DNA from: Lycocorax pyrrhopterus obiensis
Taxonomy: Eukaryota > Chordata > Aves > Passeriformes > Paradisaeidae
Direction: 5' to 3'
Assembly (NCBI GenBank): GCA_014706295.1
Contig: JACSVZ010000001.1
Location: 37,124,318 to 37,188,317, forward strand
Length of the DNA: 64,000 nt
This document shows, piece after piece, positions 53,716 to 64,000 of the stretch. Each line of letters starts with the position of its first letter. The stretch's first letter is position 1. A program made the position numbers and the translations under genes. The notes under the pieces are model-generated. The model was not told the origin of the DNA, made no database searches, and saw nothing but the letters and a program-made list of their open reading frames with translations.

Positions 53716-54275
53716 TGTCCATGGTTTCACCCATCCAGAAACCAAGCCCCACAAAGCCATTTGCTCTTTCCCCCACCAGCAGGATTGGGAAGAGAACTGG
53801 AAGAGTAAATTCAGGTTGAGATAAAAGGAAGAGCAAAAGCCATACACACAAGCAAGGAAAACAAGGATTTAATTCACTGTTTCCCATGTGCAGGAAGATG
53901 CCCACCCATCTCCAGGAGAGCAGGGCCCCATCACACAGAACAGCTACTTGGGAAGACAAGAATCATCACTCCAAACATCCACTCTTCCTCCCTCTTCCCC
54001 CCACTTTATATACTGAGCATGATGTCACATGGTCTGCAATATCCCTTTGGTCAGTTGGGGTCACCTGTCCCAACTGTATCTCCTCCCAACCTACCATGAA
54101 CCTTCAGCCTCTTCACCAGCATGGCAGTAAGAAAAGCAAAAAACACCAGGCTCTGTGCAAGCCCTGTGCAACAATAACAAAATCTTCTCTATATTATCAA
54201 CCCTGTGCTCAGCACAAATCCAAAACAGAGCCTCATATTAACAACTGTGAAGAAAATTAAAAGGTAGAAATCAGG
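53716..54275 (-). mobile_element. Solo endogenous-retrovirus LTR, nearly full length
   Basis: An LTR of about 560 bases in antisense. The left edge TGTCCATGGTTTCACCC is the complement of the family's CA end. The right edge AAATCAGG is a decayed form of the complement of the TGTCCTGG start. In between, in order on the + strand, are a GGGAAGAGAACTGGAAGAGTA block, GGTTGAGATAAA and CAGGAGAGCAGGGCCCCATCAC. Next come CTTGGGAAGACAA and the antisense TATA box TTTATATA at 54005-54012. The U3 blocks shared with the 23.1 kb copy follow. No gag, pol or env flanks it, so it is a recombination remnant. I see no clear target-site duplication. A 124-codon + strand frame within it is not a gene. Confidence 0.87.
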
Positions 54276-57200
54276 TTTGATACTTCAATTGGTTACACAA
54301 GTATGCATTAATTCAATCAAAATAAGCAAATAATTAAAAAATATATAAATATCATTAGAGTGCATGTTTCAGACTTAAAAAAGCTAATTTAAACACTACA
54401 TCATATGAGTTTTCTAGACCTGCAATCTACCAGCTAAATTATTCATACATTTAAAAGAAGAGCTAGAGCAAAAGGGTTTTTTCCAATGGCTTGATTTTTC
54501 AGTGCTTTGTATTATCCATCTCATTTGACATACAGTCAGCATTAGGTAATTTCTAACCTACGTAAGTTGTCTTAGCTATCCTCTTTGCGAAATCTGCTCT
54601 TGCATGTACAAAATGTTCCTACTTCTGCAATGATTACGTATGGATGATTAAATTTAGTGCTGCAGTACCACATATTGGCTAGGAGGTTTCTATTGCCAGA
54701 TAATATTCAGTATGGCACTGAATGGCAAGTGCTATGTGTAAGTTGATGCCTGCCTCAGAAGGCACCTACAGGCATTTGGGATTCAGGACACTTCTTTTGG
54801 TTTGGGGATAGTCCCTGTGGGCAGAAATAGTGAGGAGACTTCTTCCTCAGTCATAGCTGAATCTGTCATCATAGACCAAGAAGTGTGGCATGAAGTCTGG
54901 AGGGAAGATGAGTGAAGTGACCACTTTACTTTTTAGGGAGAATTGTTTTATCTGGACTTCAGAATAATATGACAAGGCTGTGCAGACAGAATCCTAAACT
55001 GAACTGATGGGTGAGTAATTAAAGAAGGAAAAAAGCCTTTAGGCAAAACACGTTCTTGGCATTGGTTTGTGTTTCTGGCATCTCAGATTACTACCCTTGA
55101 TCAGTATCTTCAAAACTTGAAATAAATGAACTCACTCATTAATAACGTTCTACTAATACGTACCTGTAAAATTTATATTTTCCAATAAATTTAAAATGGA
55201 TTTTGCACCTATCACATATGTACAGGTTGCATTTCATTGACACTTCAACTGTTTACATATATTGAGTGAAATAAACTATGCCTTTTATGCCTTGATAACA
55301 AATGCGCCGAAGACTATATCCTCTTCAAAATTATTTTTGGAAATTATTCATATACTCAAACTAAAAAAGTACAAGATTTTAGCTGTGTGTGTCTTTTCTT
55401 TCTTCCTTTCTTCTTCTTCTTCTTCTTCTTTTCCTTATGTTTTCCTTTTTTTCTTTTTCCTTTTTTTTTTTTTGTTAATTTCTTGTTTGCATATGGTGCT
55501 TGCTCTAGGTTGTTCACATATCTATACAGGTAGAGCAAAGATACTGCTGCTAGAAGTATCTCCCAGCATATTTCAGTCCTGACCTAGAAAGCTGACCTCC
55601 TCAATTCAGAGGGGTGTGCAGCTTGCATGCCCATGCAGCCCCTTCATTGCTGTTAAGATTGACAACAGCAGCATCAGTTGTGACGGTGCCTTTTTTATGT
55701 GGGCTAGCATCCAACAAGCACACAAAGGAGACCCTCAGCTTGTTTCACACAGGTCACTAAGCCATAAGATACCAACAAGTTTTGGTTGCTGTTGACCTTG
55801 GCTAAATTTGAAATAATGACCCAGAGGTGAACAGGCCCGTATCCCATTACCAACACTCGAAGTCACTCAGAACTTCATGACAATAACATCTTTGAAGACC
55901 TTTTAATTTACTTGAGCACGAGTTTCCTCTCTTAAACCTGTGGTGAATGGCTCTAATCAAATTATGTTTGCTCAGGCTATTACTTCAATAATATCTTAAA
56001 ATTCTCTGGAACTTTTCCCAATGTTTTCTATTGCTCTCTTCCTCACCCAGCAGCCAATGTGCAAGTGAGTTGTATTTGATAGCTTTCTTTGTGACCCTTT
56101 CAATATTTGGTTTCCTGTCACTAGCTTATGAGACTCAATCCTGCAATCAGATAATATACTAAAATACCAATCAATTACTAGCTTTTATTTAATTGTAATG
56201 TGTCTACTGTCTAAAACTTTAAGGGCCCAAAATTAGACATCAAAAGAAGGGAAATACAGAGCAAAACACTTTTCAGAGGCTTAAATAAATAAGTAGCAAC
56301 TGATTTTAGTCTTCACTAATATATATTTAAATAACTATTTTTTTAACTGAAGCATAAATTCATTATATTGCTTATTTCTTATCCATGGTAACTTACAAAA
56401 CCTGTTTCTGTTTCTGTAATGATAGATACGAGAGCTTTTGTTTCCTGCCACTTCCAATTACACTTATTCTCTGTACAGCTTATAAAATGTCCATGAAATA
56501 ATATTTTACATAAAAAATATACCCACTTCCAATAAAGAAATTCCTACGATTTCAGAGAAACACTGAAAAATTGATTAGTATCCAAGAGAGCACAACTGGA
56601 AAAAGGAATCACTTACCATTACAGAGTATACCACAGAGTGTAGCTGTATCTGCCAAACTTACTCAATGAATGGATGTGTAATGACAAAGTCCCCACTAAA
56701 GCTTGATGTAATTTCATGGTTTACACAGTGCTGATTGTTGGCTATTTGCAGTATTAAAGAACACTTCAACATGGACCGATCCTCTGATTTGCCACGGGGT
56801 TATTTGCAGTTTAGGTATGCTTCAACTCTACCGTCCCCTGCAGAAATTCTATGTTGAACAGGAGAAAACTTGTTTTCTGAAGCTTTCATGAATGCTAGAT
56901 ATTCTATGCCTTCAGTCCCCTGTATGTTTCTGTGTTAAAAATACTATGTTAAGCATTAATTCAGTGAGGTTTTCTCTAGAAAATATCATTTCAATCCCCA
57001 ATGAAAATAAAGGCTCATTTCAGATAAGTATGGGTATTGGTCTTCAAATAAAGCTGTCTTCAAGAAAGAAATAGGCCTCACCATTTGTGTGTCAATCAAC
57101 TTGGCCTGTGTGGGGGACTGGAAAAAGTTGAAAGATCTTTACATAAAGTTCCCTGCCAATTCTCTCAACATTTTTATTAATACTGAAATTGAAGCAGTAC

Positions 57201-60200
57201 CAGCTTAGGAGAATAAGATGTTTAAATTACATGGGAAAAAAAATATTAATCCCAGTGGGTTTCATTTGCTTTTTTTAAAGCCGTATACTAATATTTTCAT
57301 TCATTCTTATTTTTGAATGGCTAGGCAGAAAAGACAAACTGTTTTAAGAATGACAGTTGCTTACCCAGCCTGGATTCACTGACGAGTCCTTCCAAATTTT
57401 TAGAAGGTTCAAGGAAGGAACCTCATGAAGTTCAAATCATACATCCAGATTTTTCTCTTATCTTGATTCTGACAAGGCAAATAAAGTTATAAAAGCTACC
57501 TTTGTGAGCCTTTATAAGGCATCTATTACATTTAAAAGCTTCTGCCTTTGGCATCAAGCCTGACCAAACTTTTCTTATCAATTTATCTTTAACTTAAACC
57601 TGACACAGGCATGAAATGAATCTGGCATACCAACTCATTGATCTGCATCTAGCGATGTATTGCAGGTGCACATCATTAGAAAATAAATACTGCCACTGAA
57701 ACAACCTGAGTTTGTGTAACTCAAAGGACAGTAAAATATTCCTATCAACATTTAGCATTTTCTTTTTCTTCCCATAACTCACACTCTTCATTTAACTACT
57801 GTATTTATGCCAATGATTTTCCTAATTTTTTCCCGTGTTTCAGTCGCTGTTTAATTTCATTGTTGGGTTGAAATTTGACTCTAACTAAGCCTTGTGTTAT
57901 AAATTAATTGCTAATATATGGCGTTGACTTTAGAAAAAATCCAGCACTTCAACTATGTAATTTTACTAACTAGTTCCTGGAAGCTGTAAGAAACTGATTG
58001 ACTGTACTTTTCTTTTTAGCAGTGACAAATCTAGTTTTATAACTGTTGAAATCTAATCTACATTTTTTTTTAACAATAATAGTATCTTCTGATTTTGGAG
58101 TTGGCAGTTTTTTATTGAGGAGCAGCTCTATTTCCTGTTTTGTTTTTATTTTTTTCAATAAGACGGTATTTATAAAAGACTACATTCCTGGCAGCAACAA
58201 AGTAGAAGGTACCCATGGTATTGGCTGCTTGTAGCTTTGGGGAAATTTCAACAGTGAAGAAAATACAAACAGTGAATACAGAATATAGCTTATGGAAACA
58301 GTGGGAGATAGGATTGTCTGCTAGTTTGGGCTGTTTCTTCCATACATGGATGGGTTTCTGCAGGGCTGAAAAATGATTGATTTCCCAGTTCTTTGCCTAA
58401 CAGGTTTCTTTTACACTAAGCAAGTTCTTCAGTATCATCAGGTAAAACTCAAAGGAGTGAACAGGAAATCTTCATAACTGCCATAAAAATGTTGGAACAG
58501 TCTCAGAAGTCTGAGTGTTTAAAATCCGACAAATACCAAAAATAAAAGCATAAAATCAATACCAATTTTTTGGTGGTCTGTACATTCCAATAATACTGTT
58601 CTTAAATAAGTATCCAATGTTCTGAAGCCAGTGCTCTCCAAAGGTGCAGCTCAATCAGATAAATCTTCTCCTTAACCTCTGGTGTTAGATAAGTAAAAAA
58701 AAGGTATTCTCCGACCATGGTGAAGTGAATCAATATAAATGTTATTTCAGCTATGCAAAAATCTTCGGATAAAAATATAATTCAGTGCATGTTTATTTGA
58801 TTTCCTTACAAAATCAGTATCCTCAGTGGTGATACTGATCCATCCAATCAAGTTTTCCTTGAACATTTGCATATTTTTTCTACTATAAATAGTTTGAACA
58901 TCTGCAGCGGTAATTTATAAGCCTCATTTATATTATTTATAGTGCTTTTTTATTAGTTTAACACTAGTTCTTTAAAAAAAGAAGCCACTGAGATGCACTG
59001 GAGAACTTTGAAAGCAAACAAGCAGTACCAAAAATATTTGCTTGACCAAATGGAGAAACCACAAAGTAGTAACAAAAGTATGAAAAAATAATGGACTATA
59101 GACTAGCTCAATAGACATAATTGAGATAAACACTAAACATATTTTTTTAATCATGAAACTGCAATTGTGTTTCTTTATAATATTGAAATTAGGACTTGAG
59201 GTTTGATTATTTTCCCTGCATTTTTCCCCTTTTATTTTTAAATTTTGATGTAATAAGAAGGAATCTCTTTATCAGTGACAGTCCTAATTTTACTTGTCTT
59301 TTGCCAATGGCTCTCTGAAAAACCCTATATCTGAATTTCTGTTTCTTTAAGGAGTTGTTTCTTCAGTCAAAAGGACAGTGTAAATGTCTCAACATTATTT
59401 AAAAGCTTTTAAGATAAAATAAAATTACAATGAAAAAGATTGTATTTTTGTTCTCGCTGTATGAGTTAAAATTAAATATTACTAAATACGACTTTCACAA
59501 AATCATTGGGATCACTTCTATATCAAAAAATAAACCCCAAAACATGAGAATCAAGTCAAAGTTTCTGTATCTTCCTTGTAATTGATCACACATTGCGGGG
59601 TAAAATATGTAAGTCTATTTCTACCTGTCTAAACTAAGTAAATTTATTCCACTCAAATGATTTGAAAAATACATGCTTTTGTATTATTTTAAATATGAAA
59701 AAGTTTTCAATTTACTTGTCAAGATTGAACGAACCAAGAGATTTCTGAAAATAGTGCAATTAGAATATACGGAATACATCTTAAGGTAACCTACTGTTCT
59801 CATACCGAGCATAAAATTAAATAAAATTAAAGCAAATTATATTCTCCAATTTGGTGACTGCAGAGAGTTTTATCATTTTTATGTGTTCCATAATGAGTAA
59901 GTAGCTAAGGCAAGGTTAGTATAAACTCGTAAAACAAGCTCTGCACTGTGGCCCATCAAGCTTTTCAGGAGCTGAATTTACTAGTTCTTGATAGGCTGCT
60001 TCTCCACCCATTCATGTTTGAGTATTAATATTGCTGGTTCATTCCTCAGCCCACCTTTTTCATAAACTCACAGGAGAAAAGACAGATTTCTTATCATGTC
60101 TACAAAATTAACAGAAATAATTTTTTAACGGCAATTTTTTTTTACTCTGCATTGTGAGCTATCATATGACAGGTAAAGACAGTGCGCACAAAAAAAAAAT

Positions 60201-61038
60201 CCTTTCGTAATCAGAATAGAATTTAAAATTCCATAGAAATGTATGTTTAAGTTTGATTAAAAGTTCTAGATAGCTTAAAATATTGCTAAGACTGGAAAAA
60301 GTTTTTGTCTCAGATATGAAAGAATTCCTACTGGGAAAGACAGCCTGGGTGTACCAACAGTGTCTTCTGCTCTGCTTATTCACAGCCTTGGAATACTGTC
60401 TTCATAAATGGAAAAAATCAAAGAATAACAACACCTGTACTGTGGAAAATGCAAAGGATGATTGGGAAAAACATGGTTTTTCAACAAAGAAAATAATAAA
60501 AAAAAAAAATAAACCAGTCTCTGTAATCTACTAGATGCATTGTCTGGGAGAAAAAATTTCCATTGCACAAAAAAAATTCCATGTTTATAAATGTATTTTA
60601 AAAGGGTCTGTTTTAAAAAAAAATATATTTTGCAAGGGAATAGGAGTAGGAAAAGATGGGAAAAGGATTGGGAAAAAAAAAAGCAATATGTGTTTGTGAA
60701 GTGTTTTGGCTCCCAAATAGCATATTCAATCAAAAGCATCTGACAACTTCCGCATTGGAATCTTCTGCTTGTCAGTGAGAATACTGTGAAAAAGAGAACA
60801 GTTAATATAATCAGTTCAGACTTGCAGAAAGTCCCGCCTCAAGATCAGTTAAGGAAGCCTGGTGCTATCATTTTGTTCCAGGAGCAAAGCCTAACAAAGA
60901 TCACAAACTCTGTCTAAGTAAAAACTTAGAAATGAAAGACATGGAGACTGGGAATCCAATAAATATCTTTAGTTGTTTGGTTGGTTGGTTGTTTTTCTTT
61001 TTTTTTTCCTTTTTCTGAATAAGGAATGCAATGAATTT
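54276..61038. other. AT-rich sequence, no gene seen
   Basis: No gene, RNA or recognisable transposon. A pyrimidine tract lies at 55391-55473 and a GGTT run at about 60974-60992. Open frames are short and often overlap on opposite strands. Confidence 0.55.
55391..55473. repeat. Polypyrimidine tract with (TTC)n core
   Basis: About 80 bases are almost all C and T, with a (TTC)n core at about 55408-55430 and a poly-T end. It produces artificial Ser-rich (+) and Lys-rich (-) open frames. Mirror-type purine/pyrimidine tracts can form triplex DNA. Confidence 0.9.
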
Positions 61039-62250
61039 CATAGAATCATAGAATGGGTTGGGTTTGAAGGGACCATAAAGATCATCTAGTTCCAAGTCCC
61101 CTGGGCAACGGCAGGGACAATTTTCACTAGACCAGGTCCCTCAGAACCTTGCCCTGAAGGTGCCCCTTGCACTTCCAGGCATGAAGCATTCACAAACTGC
61201 TCTGGGAAACATGTTCCAGTACCTCACCACCCTCACAGTAAGGAATTTTCCTGACATCAAATCTAAACCTACCCTCTTTCAGTTTAAAGCCATTTCATTT
61301 GTCCTCTCACTAAATAGTCTCTGTCCATCTTTCTCATAGGCTCCCTGAACATACTGGAAGGCTGCAATTAGGTCACATCAAAGCCTTCTCTTTTCCAGTT
61401 TAAACAAACCCAATTCTCCCAGCCTTTCCTCGTAGGAGAGATGTCCCTTTTCTCTAATCATTTTGGTGAGAATCCTCTGGACTCACTCCAATACATCAAT
61501 GTCCTTCTTGTGCTGGGGACTCCAGAACTGTACACAGTACTCAAGGTGATATCTCACAAGAGCAGAACACAGGGGGAGAATCTGTCCCCTCGACCTGGTG
61601 GCCAAGCTTGTTATCATGCAGCCCAGGAAACAATCGGCTCTCTGGGCTCCCAGTACATATAGTCAGGTCATGTTCAGCCTCTAACCCACCAGCATCCCCA
61701 AGTCCTTCTTGGCAGGGCTGCTCTCTATTCATTTATATTCCAAGCCTGTATTGATAATGGGCATTGCCCCAACCCAGGTGCAGCACCTTGCACTTGGTCT
61801 TGTTAAGGTTAAGCTTCATGAGATTCCCATGGGCTCACTTCTTGAGCTTGTCCGGGTAGTCTGAACAGCATCGTGTCCTTCAGATGTGTCAGCTGAACCA
61901 CTCAGCTTGGTGTCATCTGCAAATTTGCTGATGGTACACTAAATCCCTTCTTCTGTGTCATTCGTGAAGATATTAAATAACAATGATCCCAATGTAGACA
62001 CTGAGTGACATCACTTTCCATTGATGTGCATCAGGACTCTGAGCTGCTGACCACCACCCTCTGGATATGACCTTCCAACCACTTTCTTATCCATCTGACA
62101 GTCCACCCATCAAATCTGTCTCTTTCCAATTCATAGAGAAGGATATTGTGGCGGAAAGCGTCGAAGACTTTGCAGAAGTCCAGATAAATGACATCTGTAG
62201 CCCTTCTCTTGTCCACTGATGGAATCACCCCATTGTAGAATGCTTTTTCA
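61039..62250 (-). mobile_element. CR1 LINE, about 1.2 kb, ORF2 C-terminal half
   Basis: The left edge carries the antisense 3' terminal repeat CATAGAATCATAGAATGGG, followed by a 3' untranslated region of a subfamily distinct from the 22.7 kb and 27.7 kb copies. Towards the right the - strand codes for the reverse-transcriptase region. [17 protein letters not shown] lies near 62140-62205, with [13 protein letters not shown] and QRVVV following, matching the family's conserved Y-L-D-F-x-K-A-F-D block. The FDA reading and later stops show decay. It is 5'-truncated just upstream of this block, much like the copy at 27.66-28.83 kb. No activity expected. Confidence 0.92.
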
Positions 62251-63469
62251 TAGGAAGTTAAGGTTGAATTTCAAAAGGAAGAAGTAATGCAATGATTAAT
62301 ACACACAGTTGATAATTTCCTTGTTTCATATTTGTGTCTACAGTTGTCCATTACTAGCTTATAATTTAATGTACAAAGTCAATATTACAATATTTGGAAA
62401 TGTTAACATATGGGGGAAACAAATAGTTTACATATAACATAATTTTTTTATTTACATGACTCAAAATCAGGCAAGAATTAGTAGGACATTGACGGGATGT
62501 AGACAAAGTCAGTAAGAGAATAACACAACAACAGAAGATGTTTAATACTGACAGTGTGAGTCAACCACACACACTTTATCCTACACTTTGATCTGTTTGA
62601 GAGCTGGAACTGACAGAATGAGTATTTTGTCAAAATGTGTTAGCACAAATGAAGATTGATATAGAGAAAAAAAAAAGAAGGTATCAGTATGATTAATTTC
62701 TATAAAGTTATAATGATTCCCCAGTTGAAATACTAGATTTCATTTAAGTCAGCCAGTTCAAACATCTTAGAATTTTGGTTTTATCTGCATATCTTTTTTA
62801 AGAAAATGATTAGGGCAAGAGAAAAGTTAATGTGAAAACAATGGTCTTATTAATGCAAGAGTGCACAGCAATAAAGAGTACCTTAAGGAGGCATAACAAA
62901 TAATGGATGGCATAAGCTACTGTACGGCAATCCACAACTTCTCTCTCCCTATTTAAGTATAATGTAGGATTATAGAGACATAAATTGGACTGCGAAGTAA
63001 AAAAATTAAACATTTCACCAAATATTATATCCTTTTAATTAACTTGCATTAATTATTACGACAACTTACTAGAGGCTATGAAACTAAAGAGAAGTAAAAT
63101 TAATATTCATTTGATTAATATAGACATCTCTAGCTATATTAGACAGGCTTACATATTCATACATGTATGCTTTCATGCTCTAGGGAATAAATGAATGCAA
63201 AGTATATGGAGCAGAAGCAGTTTTCTACGTGGTGGTTGTATTCACACCATTCTAACCAACATATGGTCCTGGTCACAGTGAAGGCAGGAAATATAAATTT
63301 CATATATATATATATATATATACACATATATATATATATGACAGTCAGTCAGGGGTAAATGGTAATGGATTGAGAATAACTTTAGCAATTGAACAGAAGT
63401 ACATCTACTTACATGTCTACAAGTGCTCTTAGTGGCATTATACATACTTTCCTAAGGCACTTCAAACAG
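62251..63469. other. AT-rich sequence, no gene seen
   Basis: Nothing recognised apart from an AT microsatellite at 63301-63340. Confidence 0.55.
63301..63340. repeat. (AT)n microsatellite with an ACAC interruption
   Basis: Two runs of alternating A and T are separated by ACAC. The sequence is self-complementary and could extrude a cruciform. Confidence 0.93.
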
Positions 63470-64000
63470 GCTCAATGAAGCTGTTGAGACCCTTATGTCC
63501 AGGTTCTGAGGAGATTGACAGGTGCAGTTGCCAAGCTTCTCTCCATTGTATTTGAAAAGTCATGGCAGTCAAGTGAAACCCCCAACTACTGGAGAAAAAT
63601 GAAACATCACACCCTTTTTTAAAAAGGGTAAAAATGAAGATCCTGGGAACTACTGACTAGTCAGCCTCACATTAGTTCTCAGTAAGATTATGAAACAGAA
63701 CTTCCTGGAAGATACACCCAGGCATGAGGATGACAAGGAGGTGATTTGAGACAGCCAACATAGCTCCACCAAGGGCAAATTGCTCCTGACTGATTGGGTA
63801 GCCTTCTATGACAGACTGACTGCATTGGTGGATGAGGAAAGAGCAGCTGTGCTCTTGTATCTCAACTGCTGTAAAGCTTCTGACATAATATCCTTTTTTC
63901 TAATTTGAAAAGAAACAGATTTTACAGATGGACTATTTGATGTATAAGAATGTATTGGTTGCATGGGTGTGTCCAAAGAACAGGAGTCCACAGCTCAATG
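63470..64000 (+). mobile_element. CR1 LINE ORF2 fragment, cut by the window end
   Basis: Read on the + strand, the blocks AKLLSIVFEKSWQS, FFKKGKNEDPGNY, LVSLTLVLSKIMKQNFLE, HSSTKGKLLLTDWVAFYDRL and VDEERAAVLLYLN appear in order. They match the reverse-transcriptase N-terminal half of CR1 ORF2, up to the D-F-S-K-A-F-D block (here N-C-C-K-A-S-D). In-frame stops (after PGNY and before DSQHS) and frame changes show that it is dead. Sequence after 63890 still resembles CR1, so the element continues past 64000. It is the only copy here that keeps the upstream half of the reverse transcriptase. Confidence 0.85.

Noticed and set aside
53886..54260. 124-codon open frame on the + strand
   Set aside because: It is entirely within the second-family solo LTR, on the strand opposite to its transcription.
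55262..55582. 106-codon Ser/Phe-rich frame and opposite Lys-rich frame
   Set aside because: Both are produced by the polypyrimidine tract at 55391-55473.
1..64000. Search for CRISPR arrays, tRNA or rRNA genes, operons or phage-like modules
   Set aside because: No regularly spaced repeats, no cloverleaf or rRNA blocks recognised, and no long or clustered open frames. The window is vertebrate non-coding DNA.

Overview
This window looks like a stretch of bird (avian) nuclear genome with no protein-coding gene that I can support. The avian call rests on two things. Several pieces are CR1 LINEs with the bird-type 3' end, the short ATTCTATG-like terminal repeat. There are also endogenous-retrovirus LTRs of kinds I recognise from many bird assemblies. 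I see no Alu, L1 or other mammalian repeat, no bacterial-style operon, and no convincing tRNA, rRNA or CRISPR array. The species cannot be named from the sequence alone. The DNA is AT-rich, and open frames are short (the longest unexplained one is 138 codons). It is best read as intergenic desert or the inside of very large introns.

Layout. 1-10.2 kb: unique AT-rich DNA. 10.19-10.38 kb: 3' tail of a CR1 on the + strand. 13.58-14.76 kb: a roughly 1.2 kb solitary LTR on the - strand. 18.40-18.71 kb: a CR1 piece. 22.70-23.47 kb: a CR1 3' end abutting a truncated LTR of a second family. 27.6-29.3 kb: a younger CR1 inserted into an older CR1 of a different subfamily. 34.74-34.88 kb: a small CR1 fragment from the endonuclease part of ORF2. 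53.72-54.28 kb: a nearly full-length solo LTR of the same family as the 23.1 kb copy. 61.04-62.25 kb: a 1.2 kb CR1. 63.47-64.0 kb: CR1 ORF2 on the + strand, running off the window. Microsatellites and short tandem duplications lie between these.

Nothing here works together as a system. The coding traces in the CR1 copies carry stops and frameshifts, and the LTRs are solitary with no gag, pol or env beside them. The most interesting non-repeat signals are regulatory-looking. One is a segment near 44.9-45.2 kb dense in homeodomain and POU-type motifs, with a perfect 8-bp dyad. Another is a similar but weaker segment at 30.0-30.3 kb. Two exon-like open frames near 32.8-33.5 kb (- strand) are weak coding candidates. 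I found no convincing undescribed biological system.
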